A stretch of 64,000 nt of DNA, taken from Streptomyces sp. NBC_00237. Its GTDB lineage: Bacteria; Actinomycetota; Actinomycetes; Streptomycetales; Streptomycetaceae. Under the pieces are notes generated by a model that saw nothing but the letters and a program-made list of their open reading frames with translations, ran no database searches and was not told the DNA's origin. A program made the translations under genes and the position numbers. Positions 9,036-19,700 of this stretch are shown one piece after another. Numbering within the stretch: the first letter of the stretch is position 1; each line of letters starts with the position of its first letter. The stretch is from positions 682,001-746,000 of the forward strand of contig NZ_JAPEMT010000002.1 of NCBI RefSeq assembly GCF_026342435.1. Reading direction: 5' to 3'.

Positions 9036-9375
9036 ACGTGGCATGTCACGTATGCCCCAGTCTGAACCTCGCAGATGGCAGCAGGCCACGGCCTGGCCGC
9101 CGGCGACGCCACCGGGCTCCACACCCTCGACGACAACCTCGACAACCCTTCCGCGTCCCCGTATCAACACAGCCCAGGGCGTTACTGGTTCACACAATCC
9201 TGCGCGTCGTAGTAGGTGCCCGGACTCCCGCCTCAGAGCTCACCGTTTCCGGGGAGCATCCTGTTTGACGAGCACGGGAACTGCCACGACCACCTAGGCC
9301 GTCCTTGTTTCGTGCGTGCCGGTTGCCGGGTGCCGGTGCTGGGCAGGGACCATGCGGTGAGAGGAAGGGCAGAGC
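9036..9375. other. Intergenic gap between the Gabija pair and the STAND gene pair
   Basis: No gene is recognised. A short inverted repeat (ACGTG...CACGT) overlaps the gajB stop region and could be a weak terminator. The promoter for the downstream pair should lie in the last 150 bases. Confidence 0.4.
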
Positions 9376-9729
9376 ATGTGGGGTGGGCGGAGAGCTGCAG
9401 TGACGGTTGCGGCCGTTTTGGTAATCGTTTCGACGCCGATCCTTTGGCTCCTCGACGGACCGAATACCGGGCAGTTGGTGGGGGCCTCGGTGCAGGCCGC
9501 CACGGGTGTAGGCACTTTGTTATGGGCTTGGATTCAACGGGCCGCCGAGGCGCCAGACAGTGCCATACGGACGGGGCAGGCTGAGGCGATCGGAGGCGGG
9601 AGGGCCCACACAGGCATTCGTCGCCGTGATGTCGGCGACAGCGCAGCGGCTCGTGTCCAGCAAAGCGGGGACGCCTTCGCGCGTGGGCAGGGAAGCAGCG
9701 CCGGGACTGGCATCGACTACACCGGCTAG
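9376..9729 (+). CDS. Small membrane protein partner of a STAND NTPase
   Basis: This 117-residue protein starts at ATG 9376, with AGGAAGG upstream. Two hydrophobic segments are visible (residues about 7-25, AAVTVAAVLVIVSTPILWLL, and about 33-50, VGASVQAATGVGTLLWAWI). They are followed by a Gly/Ala/Thr-rich tail with repeats of the pattern T/S-G-x-A-x-A...A-x-T-G-I (HTGI, GTGIDYTG). Tails of this kind often precede NB-ARC/TPR proteins in Streptomyces, and the downstream STAND protein carries a similar RSGDAAASG segment. I infer that it anchors or pairs with that protein. The exact function is unknown. Confidence 0.6.
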   Translation: MWGGRRAAVTVAAVLVIVSTPILWLLDGPNTGQLVGASVQAATGVGTLLWAWIQRAAEAPDSAIRTGQAEAIGGGRAHTGIRRRDVGDSAAARVQQSGDAFARGQGSSAGTGIDYTG

Positions 9730-9755
9730 GGCTTGCATGGCGGCAGGGGAGGCCA

Positions 9756-11840
9756 ATGAGGCGGTGGGTAGGGCGCTTGCCAAATGTTCGGAGGCGTACG
9801 GACGAAGCAGTGCTGTCTGCTGGCGAGAGCGAGGATGCCACTGCCGTGGGCGGTGGCGATACGCTGAGCAGTTATTGGAGTTCGAGACAGCAGGCTCCAC
9901 CAGGTGGCGGGGCCGTGCAGGTGGAACGGTCGGGCGACGCAGCCGCCTCGGGCGCTTATGCGGTTGCCATCAGCGGTCATGTCAGCCAGATGCTGTTGTC
10001 CACTCCGCCGCCAAGCCGACCTCTGGACTGGCCCATCCGATTGGGTTCGGTGCCTGCGCTGGCATCCGCATTCCAGGTCCGGCCTGTTGTGCGAGATCGG
10101 ATCGACTGTGCCCGGGCCAGTCGCACGAAGGCGGTGCCGGCACAGGTGTTGTCCGGTGGCGGGGGAATGGGCAAGACTCAACTCGCCGCTGCCTACGCTC
10201 ATGAGGCGGTGAGGGACGGTATCGACCTGGTTGTGTGGGTCGACGCCAGTGACATCGAGCAGGTCGTCGCTCGCTATGCCTACGCCGCGCATGCCGTGGA
10301 GGCGGCTTCCGATCATCTTCTCGGCAAGAGCGTCGAATCAGACGCCGCCCTCTTCCTCCAGTGGCTGGCGACCACCCGGCGCTCATGGTTAGTCGTTCTC
10401 GACGACCTCACCGAGCCAGAGTCGATGCAGCGGTGGTGGCCGCCGCCCTCCGCTTACTGCCGCGGCCGCGTTGTGGCAACGACGCGCCGCCGAGACGCAG
10501 CGCTGTCAGGCGGGGGCCGGGCTGTGGTGGAGCTCGGCACGTACAGCGCCGAGGAAGCCGGGATGTATTTGCAAGAGCGACTCAAGTCGGCGCACGCGGA
10601 TCACCTTGTGGATCCCCAGGCTGCCGTCCTGACCAGGGCCCTGGGGTTCCTGCCGCTGGCGCTGTCGCATGCTGCCGCCTACATGGTCAACGAGGACGTT
10701 CCGTGCAGGAAGTATCTGCTTCGCTTCAAAGACAGCGCCGCTCGCCTGGACGATCTATTGCCGCGCGAGGCGGACACAGAGGGGTACGGGCGGCGGGTAG
10801 CTGCGGCACTCCTGCTCTCTTTGGATGTCGCGCAGGCCAGTGACCCCGTCGGGCTGGCCATCCCTGTCATGCGTCTGGCCTCGGTTTTGGACCCAGCTGG
10901 ACACCCCCGTTGCCTCTGGGCCGACGACGCTGCCCTCCACTACCTCGATACCGAGCGCGCCACTCCCTCAGGCCGCACCCTCAGCGCGGTCTCCCCAACC
11001 GAGGCGCAGGGAGCACTGCGGCTGCTGCACCGCTACGGACTACTCACCGATCACGCGCGAGCCGGTTCCCGGGCAGTGCGGATGCACGGGCTGACTGCAC
11101 GCGCCGTACGTGAGTGCACGCCGGATACGACGGTGCCGGAAGTCGTTAAGGCCGCCTCCGCCACGCTGGCGAATCTGTGCGACAGAGTCTCTCGGCACGA
11201 CCACGAGACGACCACCGCGTTGCTCACGAACATCGACAGCCTCGATAGATGCGCAGGGGATCTGATGTGGCAAGTAGACGGCCACTACGTCCTGCGCTGG
11301 GCCGGGCGCAATATGCCTCTGGACACGGCGGTCTCCTACTGGCAGCGGCTGCTCGGCACCAGTGAACGGCAGCTGGGCCGAGCTCATGCCCTTACGCTCG
11401 TGGCACGGCGTGATCTCGCCTTCATGTACTTCCGCGGCCAAAGAGACAAAGAAGCCTTCGCTGTACTGCAGGAGGACTTCCCCTACCAGGAGGACCGTCT
11501 GGCTCTTGAGCAGCCACAGTCCGCTGAGGCTGGTCGGAAGGACGTCAGTGCTGCCGCATTACTAGAGGACAGCGTTACTGTTCGTCAACGGATCTTGGGC
11601 TGGGCGCACCCGGCAACTCTCACAAGCCAGGTCGACCTGGCCCTCTTCTACTGGTCTCATGGCAATAAGACAGCCGCCGTCGGTCTACTGGAGCGGTGTC
11701 TCGTCGGCTGTGGTGCGACATTCGGTCCCGATCACCCATACACAATCTCGGTCGACAGCCGAATGCGTAGCTGGCAAGACCAACGTAAAAGGCGCTGGTG
11801 GAGAACCGCTCGCGCCTTCCGCCGTTCAGGGCGGTCCTGA
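9756..11840 (+). CDS. STAND NTPase, NB-ARC type with C-terminal TPR repeats
   Basis: The protein has 694 residues; the ATG at 9756 has a strong site (GGGGAGG) and lies 26 bases after the upstream gene. After a low-complexity N-terminus comes an NB-ARC ATPase with Walker A GGGGMGKTQLAAA at about residues 133-145, Walker B WLVVLDDL and the sensor region RVVATTRRRD. GLPLA-like helices (LGFLPLALSHAAAYM) and a winged-helix part follow. The C-terminal 200 residues carry TPR-like helices (ALTLVARRDLAFMY, ATLTSQVDLALFYW, HPYTISVDSRM). STAND proteins of this kind are ATP-driven sensors in bacterial conflict or signalling. No effector domain is recognisable, so the output is unknown. Confidence 0.8.
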   Translation: MRRWVGRLPNVRRRTDEAVLSAGESEDATAVGGGDTLSSYWSSRQQAPPGGGAVQVERSGDAAASGAYAVAISGHVSQMLLSTPPPSRPLDWPIRLGSVPALASAFQVRPVVRDRIDCARASRTKAVPAQVLSGGGGMGKTQLAAAYAHEAVRDGIDLVVWVDASDIEQVVARYAYAAHAVEAASDHLLGKSVESDAALFLQWLATTRRSWLVVLDDLTEPESMQRWWPPPSAYCRGRVVATTRRRDAALSGGGRAVVELGTYSAEEAGMYLQERLKSAHADHLVDPQAAVLTRALGFLPLALSHAAAYMVNEDVPCRKYLLRFKDSAARLDDLLPREADTEGYGRRVAAALLLSLDVAQASDPVGLAIPVMRLASVLDPAGHPRCLWADDAALHYLDTERATPSGRTLSAVSPTEAQGALRLLHRYGLLTDHARAGSRAVRMHGLTARAVRECTPDTTVPEVVKAASATLANLCDRVSRHDHETTTALLTNIDSLDRCAGDLMWQVDGHYVLRWAGRNMPLDTAVSYWQRLLGTSERQLGRAHALTLVARRDLAFMYFRGQRDKEAFAVLQEDFPYQEDRLALEQPQSAEAGRKDVSAAALLEDSVTVRQRILGWAHPATLTSQVDLALFYWSHGNKTAAVGLLERCLVGCGATFGPDHPYTISVDSRMRSWQDQRKRRWWRTARAFRRSGRS

Positions 11841-11871
11841 TCTTCACTGCAGTGTTCAACCTGTCGGGAGT

Positions 11872-11911
11872 CGGCTGCCCAGTCCCGATCTTCGTCTCCG
11901 GGGAGCAGCCG
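11872..11911. terminator. Possible weak hairpin between convergent genes
   Basis: CGGCTGC at 11872-11878 can pair with GCAGCCG at 11905-11911 across a partly paired 26-base interior. It sits in the 164-base gap between two convergent STAND genes, where a bidirectional terminator would be expected. Evidence is structural only. Confidence 0.35.
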
Positions 11912-12004
11912 TGATGTCTGTTGCTGCATACATCCACACCGTGCGCGATTGTCTGCACCCGGGTGCACCGAATCACCGTTCATGGCCGACCAGGGCAGAC
12001 GCCC

Positions 12005-15000
12005 CTAACGCTCGTCGGCCTTCGTGACCTGAACGGGGGGAGCTTCAGTCCGGACTTCAACCGCTATGAGGCCCGCCAGGACTGCAAGGTGTTCAGGCAC
12101 CACACCGGCGATCTCCTCAGGCACCTCTTCCCACGGGCCCCAGGACAGCGCCTCGACGAGCACGAGCCGCCCCTGTGGACACGGGCCGTGCGAGTGGGCG
12201 ATCGCTGCCAGCGCCTTGACGCGGTACTCGGCCAGGGTGAGGGTTTCGGCAAGGGCACGAGCCGCCACGCGGGCACCCACCCGGCAGAGAGCCTTGGCAA
12301 CGCCCGGCGTGGCCGCCTCGCGCCGACGGGGGTGACTGATCTCCCCCAAGAGCGCCGTAGCGCGGGCAACGTCGCCCGTGGCTGCTACGCCCAGCGCAAG
12401 GTGACCGAAGGCAGGGTCGTCTTCCTGCCTGTCGATGATCAGCTCCGCTGCGACCAGGTCACCGACGTCCACGAACCTCTTGACGACTGCGGTGAGCATG
12501 TCGTCGACCGTGTCATATGGCAGGTCGTCCTCCAGCCTGAGCACCGCCTCGGTATCGCCGGCCGCGAGGAACCCGCCAGCGGCTGCGAGCGTGTCCCAGC
12601 GTCGGCGGGCAGGGCTGTTGGCGGTGGCTGCCAGGTCCAGGATCTCCTGAGCGAGCTTGGCCGCTCGGTCCGGTTTCCTTATGTGACCGAATGCCTCGGC
12701 CACTCGTCGCAGGCCCTCGGCACGCTCTCCAGGATCGTCCAGGCTCCGGCTCTCGAAGTTTATGCGGCGCAGGAGTTCGTCCCCCTCCGCATGGCGACCC
12801 GTGTGGTGCAGGCCCTCGGCTAGCCGCGCGAGGCTGCAGACGCGAGCGAAGCCGGTGGATGCTTCGGCGGCCTGTCCGGCGCTGTGGATGAGGCGAGCCG
12901 CGTCGCTTCGCTGCCCGACCCCCTCAGCCGCAACGGCCAGCTTAATCAGAGTGTGCACCTTGGGCGTTCGCCACTTCCGCGCCTCGCTTGTTGCGCGCCT
13001 GACCACAGCCTGGGCACGTTCCTCCTGACCCGCCCGCAGCAGGAAGTCGGCAGTCTGGGCGGACAGCGTCACCCGCCAGTGGAGGTAGGGCACCTCCTCG
13101 ATGGCGTCACAGGCTTGCCGGGCCAGGCACAGCGTCCGCCCCGGAGCATGAGACCCCGCTGTCATCCTGCCGACGGCGTTGAAGATGCGCGCCCGGTAGA
13201 TGGGTTCCGTGATCCGCTCGGCCACCTTCAGGGCTGGGCCGAGGTCACCAGCCTCCGCAGCGGTTACGCCGATCTCGGCCAGGCCCTCCTCGGGATCGTG
13301 CATGAAGCGGTTCACCATGTCGATCGCTTGCTGGTGGTGTCCAGTCGCCGCCAGACCCGCAGCGACGACAGGGTAGACCCAGTCCGCGTCATCGGGGTCG
13401 TCGATGTCCGCCGCCAGCCGGGCCGACGTGACGGCGAATTCAGCCGCCTGTGCGGCGAGCCTCGGTGCCGTGGACAGCCCCCGGGCGAACAGGGCGAGGT
13501 ACTGCGCACGCCGGACCGCGTCACCGGAGGTTGCCGAACGGGACACAACACGCTCCACCAGCGCCAGGGCCCGGTGGTGTTCACCAAGCCGAGAGAGCGC
13601 GGCGGCCAGCTCGGCAGCCAAGGTGCTCTGGGAGACGGTGTTGGGCACCGCCATGACCGCGTCGATGGCTTCCAGCGTCGAAGAGGTCACGTCGTCGCGC
13701 CGAGCCCCAGCCTCTTCCTGAACCACCGTGGTGTTCCTTGCTGCCCTGGCCAGGGCAGCAACGGCGGCGACGAAAGCTTCCGCCCTGTGCTCCGGGTTGC
13801 TGGTGTGGCGGGCACGCCGTAGCGCCTCGACAGGTCGGCCGGAGTCCGCCAGGCCCTGGGCGATCGCCGCCAAAAAGCGGTCCCGGTCCTTAGTGCTATC
13901 CGCTCCGGCGAGCAGAGCGTCTGCCTGATCCGAGCGACCAACGGTAACCAATGCGCCTGCGATGGCGCTCAGGGCATCGACGCGACTCCACGCGTCGCGC
14001 TGCGACGCGGCCAGCTGTATGGCGCGCGCTGGATGCCCGCACCGGGCCCACAGGGCGATGAGCTCAGGGGATAGGGACGCTGTCCGCTCGTGCAGCCCGT
14101 CCCGCGCGGCTGCAAGCCGCAGAGCCACCGACACATCCTGATCACCGCGGCGCCGCCCGTCCACCAGCACCAGGTCGAACGCGGCCGACACTGCATTGAG
14201 CGCCTCAAGGTCCGACCCGGAGGCCCGCCACAGCCGCTCCTGCCTCCGTGTGTCGCAGGCCAGCGCCACCAGCCTGGAAGTGTCCCCCTGCTCGCGCAGC
14301 ACCTGGGTGTAGCCGCGCAGAAGGTACTCAGGGGCCTCCTCCGGCCACCCGGCGCGCCGGTAGGAGTCCGCCCACCGGTGCAGACGGCTGCGGTGGGCTG
14401 CCAGTTCCTGGTTCGCTATCAGTCCCTCAGCACCGCGCCGAATCTCCTCGTGCGCGAAAAGGAAGACGGGTGGGCTGGCGGACGTCCAGTGCCCGGGGAG
14501 TCGGCGAAAACTGCGGCCGTTCACAGCGGCCAGCTCGCGCTCGACCAGGCGCACCGGGTTCCCGGTCAGCTCCGCGAAGTTGGGTGCGCTCAGCCCGCCT
14601 CCGGCTGCGACAGTGAGAGCAGCAAGGTCCCAGCCCAGTCGGCCGCCGTCGCGCAGTCGCAGCAGGTCCAGCTCCGCTTCCGACCGCGCCACGCGGGCAT
14701 ACGGGGACGGCTCCAGAGGATGGTCGATCTCCGTGGTTCGCAGGGGGTGGTCTGCAGACACGTCCCCAGGTACCGGCGGATGCGAACGGCCCGCGACGAC
14801 GATCCGCATGCCGTGAGGGGGAACGCGGGGCAGTAGCGCCGCGATGCTGTGGCCGTCGGCGCCAGCGGTCACGCCTCGGTCCTCGTCCAGCCCGTCGACT
14901 ACGAGCACGAGCCGCCGGCCTTGCGTCGCGGACTCCTGTGCGGCGCGGTGTAGCGCATGCAGCATCTGCTCGTAGCGCGTGGCCGGGGTACTGAGCGGCT

Positions 15001-15436
15001 CCTCCTCGCCAAGCAAGGCGTAGACCTGCCGCTGGACGACCTCGCAGAACGCCGTGGCGTCGTTCTGCGCAACCATCCGGGAGGTGACGAAGAACGATAC
15101 GACATCGACGCCGGGTGGAGGATGCAGGACAAAGTGCGCCAGGAGAGCAGACTTCCCATCCCATGCCGGGGCCACCCAGCGCCAATATCTGGCACTGGGA
15201 CGGTCCCCAGGGGCATCGTGTGCGCAAAAGGCGGATAGCTGGGCGAGTTCACTCTCACGCCCCTGCAAATTGGCGGCCGCGAAAGCCTGTTCCACCTGCA
15301 GAAGGTAGCCGGAAACGGCGGGGCGTCCCGCAAACACAGGGCTGTCGATCATCACGCCACTGTTGGCGAACGCCGCAGTTCCCGCGGCGGAGGATCCGCC
15401 CGACTTGCGCACTGCAACGCGACTGCGAAAGAACAT
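12005..15436 (-). CDS. Giant STAND/NACHT-like ATPase with long helical repeat region
   Basis: The protein has 1143 residues from ATG 15436 (GGGGAA upstream); a GTG at 15451 is an alternative. An AFANSGVMIDS motif near the N-terminus resembles segments often seen before actinobacterial NACHT-like proteins. The ATPase has an atypical P-loop, VAPAWDGKSALL, and a clear Walker B, LVLVVDGLDED, followed by GMRIVVAGRSHPP. The C-terminal roughly 750 residues are a repetitive Ala/Leu/Gly/Arg-rich alpha-solenoid (TPR-like), probably the ligand-sensing part. It runs convergently to the neighbouring NB-ARC gene. No nuclease or protease effector is visible at either end, so it may act with a partner encoded elsewhere or oligomerise as a scaffold. 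Confidence 0.75.
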   Translation of the reverse strand: MFFRSRVAVRKSGGSSAAGTAAFANSGVMIDSPVFAGRPAVSGYLLQVEQAFAAANLQGRESELAQLSAFCAHDAPGDRPSARYWRWVAPAWDGKSALLAHFVLHPPPGVDVVSFFVTSRMVAQNDATAFCEVVQRQVYALLGEEEPLSTPATRYEQMLHALHRAAQESATQGRRLVLVVDGLDEDRGVTAGADGHSIAALLPRVPPHGMRIVVAGRSHPPVPGDVSADHPLRTTEIDHPLEPSPYARVARSEAELDLLRLRDGGRLGWDLAALTVAAGGGLSAPNFAELTGNPVRLVERELAAVNGRSFRRLPGHWTSASPPVFLFAHEEIRRGAEGLIANQELAAHRSRLHRWADSYRRAGWPEEAPEYLLRGYTQVLREQGDTSRLVALACDTRRQERLWRASGSDLEALNAVSAAFDLVLVDGRRRGDQDVSVALRLAAARDGLHERTASLSPELIALWARCGHPARAIQLAASQRDAWSRVDALSAIAGALVTVGRSDQADALLAGADSTKDRDRFLAAIAQGLADSGRPVEALRRARHTSNPEHRAEAFVAAVAALARAARNTTVVQEEAGARRDDVTSSTLEAIDAVMAVPNTVSQSTLAAELAAALSRLGEHHRALALVERVVSRSATSGDAVRRAQYLALFARGLSTAPRLAAQAAEFAVTSARLAADIDDPDDADWVYPVVAAGLAATGHHQQAIDMVNRFMHDPEEGLAEIGVTAAEAGDLGPALKVAERITEPIYRARIFNAVGRMTAGSHAPGRTLCLARQACDAIEEVPYLHWRVTLSAQTADFLLRAGQEERAQAVVRRATSEARKWRTPKVHTLIKLAVAAEGVGQRSDAARLIHSAGQAAEASTGFARVCSLARLAEGLHHTGRHAEGDELLRRINFESRSLDDPGERAEGLRRVAEAFGHIRKPDRAAKLAQEILDLAATANSPARRRWDTLAAAGGFLAAGDTEAVLRLEDDLPYDTVDDMLTAVVKRFVDVGDLVAAELIIDRQEDDPAFGHLALGVAATGDVARATALLGEISHPRRREAATPGVAKALCRVGARVAARALAETLTLAEYRVKALAAIAHSHGPCPQGRLVLVEALSWGPWEEVPEEIAGVVPEHLAVLAGLIAVEVRTEAPPVQVTKADER

Positions 15437-15838
15437 CGGTTCCCCTGCCACCCCTGCCTCCGGTAGCTGGCGTTCGCGCTGCTGTCGTCCGGCCGCGCTG
15501 CGGTCTCCGCTGACGAGACCACACCAGCAGACGAGGGCACCCGTGTTGTCGTCCCCGCCGCTTGTGGCCGCGGTGGGCCCGATCCCGACTCAATAGCAAC
15601 GGCACGCCGACGAAGGCCGCAACGTCGTCACAGGCGCATCTAGGACGCCGCGCCAGTCCCCCAGCATGCCCCCTTCCACTCCTCACGCCACTGTCGAACG
15701 ACAAGTCCATACCTAGCCCGGTAGGGACTCCACCGCGTGCCGAACCACACCATACGGCCAGGTCCACGTCCCCGCAGGGAAACCTGGTGGGGAGAGCCAC
15801 GGTGGAAGAGGATGGGATCGCAGATCCGGTCCCGGAAG
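15437..15838. other. Intergenic sequence upstream of the giant STAND gene
   Basis: This is the 5' region of the minus-strand STAND gene. Overlapping open frames on both strands show no recognisable protein. The IS3 remnant begins at its right edge. Between 16100 and 16304 there is likewise no gene; that stretch should hold the promoter for the EACC1-caspase-helicase set. Confidence 0.4.
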
Positions 15839-16099
15839 TTCGTCCGCGCGCTTGATCGCCACTGGATGACTGGCTCAATAGGCAGAGTCGGGGCGGCCGG
15901 TGGCAACGCGGCCATGCAGTCGTTGCAGAAGAACGTCCTCAATCGTCGCTCCTGGGCCGCCCGCCAGGAATTGCGGGCTGCGCTCGTGACCTGGATCGAG
16001 CGGACCTACCACCGGCGCCGTAGACAAGCCGCGCCCGGCAGACTGACCTTCGTCGAATTTGAGACCGCCATGACCACACCGGCCTACCAAGCCGCGTGA
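15839..16099 (+). pseudogene. 3' remnant of an IS3-family transposase (OrfB)
   Basis: The frame reads the C-terminal end of a common Streptomyces IS3 OrfB: MTGSIGRVGAAGGNAAMQ, then SLQKNVLNRRSWAARQELR, WIERTYHRRRRQAA and FVEFETAM, with the natural stop at 16097-16099. The DDE glutamate region is damaged: Glu is replaced by Gln and the following FFALLQ-like residues are partly deleted. Everything upstream of the last quarter is missing. It is therefore a dead fragment, evidence of past insertion in the island. The family differs in sequence from the intact IS at 1-1329. Confidence 0.75.
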
Positions 16100-16304
16100 C
16101 CACACCTGTCACCCAACCCCGCACCAGACCCAATACACCATTGTTCTGTCGCTACGCTGGCGCCGCCACCGGTGGCTTCCGAAGAGCCGCACCCAGTAGC
16201 TTTCGCGTCATTTACCGGCTGATTCCAGAAAGTGCGCGTTGCGCTACGTAGTCGCTCGGGTACGTTCCCCAGGCAACTAAGTCAACGCCGGTACAGGGGG
16301 TCAT

Positions 16305-16742
16305 GTGAGCAACGAGGACGACAGCCAAGGTGGGCCAGAGCTGTTGATCTCTGTGATCGACGACGATCCACTGAGGGCACGCAGAGACGCCCGTGAACTG
16401 CTGGCTGAAGTATCTGAGGCTGATCCGGCGGCCTCGCTCCGTCTGCCCTCTGCCGCCCCTTCTGTGGGCACCGACAAGGGTGGCGACATCGTGGGAGTCG
16501 TGGGTCTCGCTTTGAGCACTGGCTCGTTCGCGGCGGCCTGTGTACAGGTTTGGCTGGCCAAAGTGCCCCAGCGCACTATCATCGCGACGCGACCCGATGG
16601 AACAACCCTGCAGATCACTGGCCGCGAGGCCCGCGCAGACGAGGATCGCCTCGAACGGTTTCTGACTGGCGGAACGCTACCGGCGGATGAGAACCAGGGC
16701 GACGGCACACATAGTCCGGACGACGCCTCCACGACGGGCTGA
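16305..16742 (+). CDS. EACC1-like effector-associated protein
   Basis: This 145-residue protein starts at GTG 16305, after a GGGGG stretch. It begins with a ferredoxin-like strand (ELLISVIDDDP) and an Arg-rich helix (LRARRDARELLAEV). One hydrophobic segment follows (IVGVVGLALSTGSFAAACVQVWL, shown in part), then a basic hairpin QRTIIATRPDGTTLQITG and an acidic tail. This layout fits the effector-associated constant component 1 (EACC1) family, which is encoded next to variable effectors such as caspase-like peptidases in multicellular bacteria. The caspase-helicase gene starts 6 bases after its stop, so the two are coupled. The role of EACC1 is thought to be signal relay or membrane association; this is family inference. 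Confidence 0.7.
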   Translation: MSNEDDSQGGPELLISVIDDDPLRARRDARELLAEVSEADPAASLRLPSAAPSVGTDKGGDIVGVVGLALSTGSFAAACVQVWLAKVPQRTIIATRPDGTTLQITGREARADEDRLERFLTGGTLPADENQGDGTHSPDDASTTG

Positions 16743-16748
16743 CCGAGG

Positions 16749-19700
16749 GTGCGCAACAATGATCGATACGCCATGCTGATCGGCGTCTCGAACTACGACA
16801 GCGACGACTATCACGACCTTCCGGCGGTGCGTGCCGATCTCCACTACATGCAGGCCGTCCTGCAGAGCACAGAGATCGGCCAGTACAACGACTGCGATGT
16901 GGTGGCCGAGCCGACGCGTGCCGAGATGCTGCATGCCATCGAGTCATTCTTGGAGGAGCGCCAGCAGAGCGAGACCGCGCTGCTGTACTTCAGCGGGCAT
17001 GGGGAGTTCTGCGAGGCGGACAACCAGCTGTACTTCCTCACCCGTGACAGCGACCGTACCGACCTGCCGCGCACCGCGGTGTCGGCGGAGTTCCTCGAGC
17101 GAACTCTCCAGTCCTGCCGGGCTGCGTCCAAGATAGTGCTGCTCGACTGCTGTGCAAGCGGCTCGGTCGTCCAGGGCTGGCGTGCCAAGGGCAGAGACGA
17201 TTCAGATTCAGGCGAAGAGGAACGCAGCACACTACTGCGACCCACCGGCGTCTACTTCATCACTGCCTCCGACGCTCTGCAGCCCGCCTCCGCCATGGCT
17301 CCCGAAGGATCGACGCTCGGCACTTCGCGATTCACCGGCGAAATCGTCGAGGGCCTGCGCAACGGGTGGATCAAGAACAACGGATGGATATCGCCGGATG
17401 ATCTCTTCGAGTATCTGACAGGGCGGATGGTACGCAAAGGTCTACCGAAAGAACAATGCCCCACTAAATCCACGATCCGCGCTACCCACACGCTGTACTT
17501 CGCCAGGTCCGTCGCCCGCCCGGTCAGTCTCCCCGCTCCGCCCGAGGGGCCGGCGCCGCCGACAGCCGCATTTCTGAAGGCTCAGGAACGGGCCACAGCC
17601 GACACCGAGAACACTAACGACTGGCAGAAGCTGCTGCGCTATTACGCACTTTGCCTGAGCGCGCAGGCCGCAGCGAGCATGCTGCCCGATCGCCGGAACG
17701 GGCGTAACTCGAAGTACTTCCTGGTGGACAAGGGGCCCGAGTCCATCCAGTCAGGTCTGGGCGCGTCGCTGCCCGCCCCGGAGAAGCTGCCCGGTGCGCA
17801 CCCGCGGGTCGACCGAGCCTCCACGGGCAGCTCGGAGCGAGCCGCAGAGCAACACGAGTACTGGTACGGATATCCGGCTGTCACCCTCCCCACCCGCGGC
17901 AAGGATGCCAGGCGCACGGATGTGGGCATCGCACCACTGCTCATCCAACAGATGGAGCTCGCTCCAGATGAGAGTGGACGGCCTGTACTCCGCCCGAGCG
18001 GGGTGCCGTCCCTGCACACCAAATTGGTGACTGAGCTTCTCTCCGAGGACGAGGCCGCCCAGTTACTCGCCCGTTGGCAGCCAACGTGGCAGCACGGCAA
18101 TGACGCGCAGATGCTCCACGCCGTAAGGGAGTTGCTCGACGCGCTTGGATTGAGGGAACTCGAACCACTCGACCCCTCGGCTCTCCGCGCTGACTCCGTG
18201 AACGAGGCCCTTCGCCCCGGAGCCCACAATGCCGCGGTGATCTTGGCTCCGTCGAGCGTGGAGCGGTTCGCCACCGATGGCCTGGTAGAGAATCTCCTGG
18301 CAATGTCCACGCGTACGGACGAGATCCCCGGTACTGCTCTGGATGCTCTGCTGAACGGGCCCGCCCCTCGCCCAGAAACCGACCCGGTTCTTGTGATCTC
18401 CGCCGGGCCAGCCAACGAGAGCCAGGAACAGGTGGTCGTCTCGGCGATGACGCAACCTCTGACCGTGGCAACTGGCCCGCCCGGCACGGGAAAGAGCGAG
18501 GTCGTCACAGCTGTAGTGGCCACGTGCGTCGCGGCAGGCGAGTCGGTGCTCGTGGCGTCGACCAACAACGAGGCGGTCGATGTCGTTGCCCAGCGGTGTG
18601 ACGACATCGCTCCCGGGCTGCTGATGCGTACCGGCAACGTCGATGCCTTGGTGAAGGAAGCCGAGAAGCTGGAGCGGCTGCTCTCAGATCCGCCTCCCCC
18701 GACCAGTCGCGGTTCCGCCACTGTGGCGGGTGAACTTCGCAACCTGCGCGCTCGGGCCGCCGTTCTACGTGACCAGGCAGGCAGGCAAATCGAGAGTGAA
18801 GTGCGGTTGGCCAGTGTGCTGGAGCAGCGTGCGGTACTCGCTGAAAAGGTCGGACTTCCGTTGGCTCTCCTGTCGCAGATGTGGGCATCCGACGACCAAT
18901 CGGCGCTCGCCCGCTGGGAAGCTCGGGCTCGTACAGCGGCAGCAGCAACGGGCTGGTGGGGTCGTTGGCGGCGTCATCGAGCACTGAAGGCATTCGTCTC
19001 GGGGGCAAGTCCAGAAGTCGCCGCGCAGCTGCCGACATGGATCAGTGAACGGCCCGTCGTCTCAGACCTCGTCAACAACCTGGCAGACGCGACGGACCGG
19101 GAGCGGCAGGTACGTACACTCACACCTGCTCAAATCGCCTACGACGAAGAAGCCATACGTCAGGCGCGAACCGAATGCTCCACGACCCGCGCCACACTGT
19201 CGACAGAGCTGTGCGCGGCGTTGTCGGCGGAAGCCCTCAGCCGCGGGCGCTCCCTGCTCGACCAGCGACTTCAAACGCTACGGCAGCACAAGGGGGCCCA
19301 GCGCAGCCAGCTGAATCTGCTGCGCCACCTGAAAGGGTGGGCCATCACCACACACGCGGTGCGCCAACTGAGACCCGACGCGCAGCTCTTCGACCTGGTC
19401 GTCATCGACGAGGCCAGTCAGTGCTCCATCGCCTCGGTGCTGCCGCTACTCTTTCGAGCCCGGCGAGCTTTGATCATCGGTGATCCGATGCAACTGAGTC
19501 ATATCCCTGGCATCTCACCGGAGCAGGAGCGCCAGGCTCGTGTGAGGGTGGGACTGAGCTCGGCCTGGCTGGAGGATCGCCGACTCGCCTACCACGTCCA
19601 CTCCTCTTACCACGCCGCAGTGCAAAACGGCGAAGCCGCCCTCCTCCTCGACGAGCACTACCGCTGCCATCCGGAAATCGCCGACGTGGTCAACGGCCAC

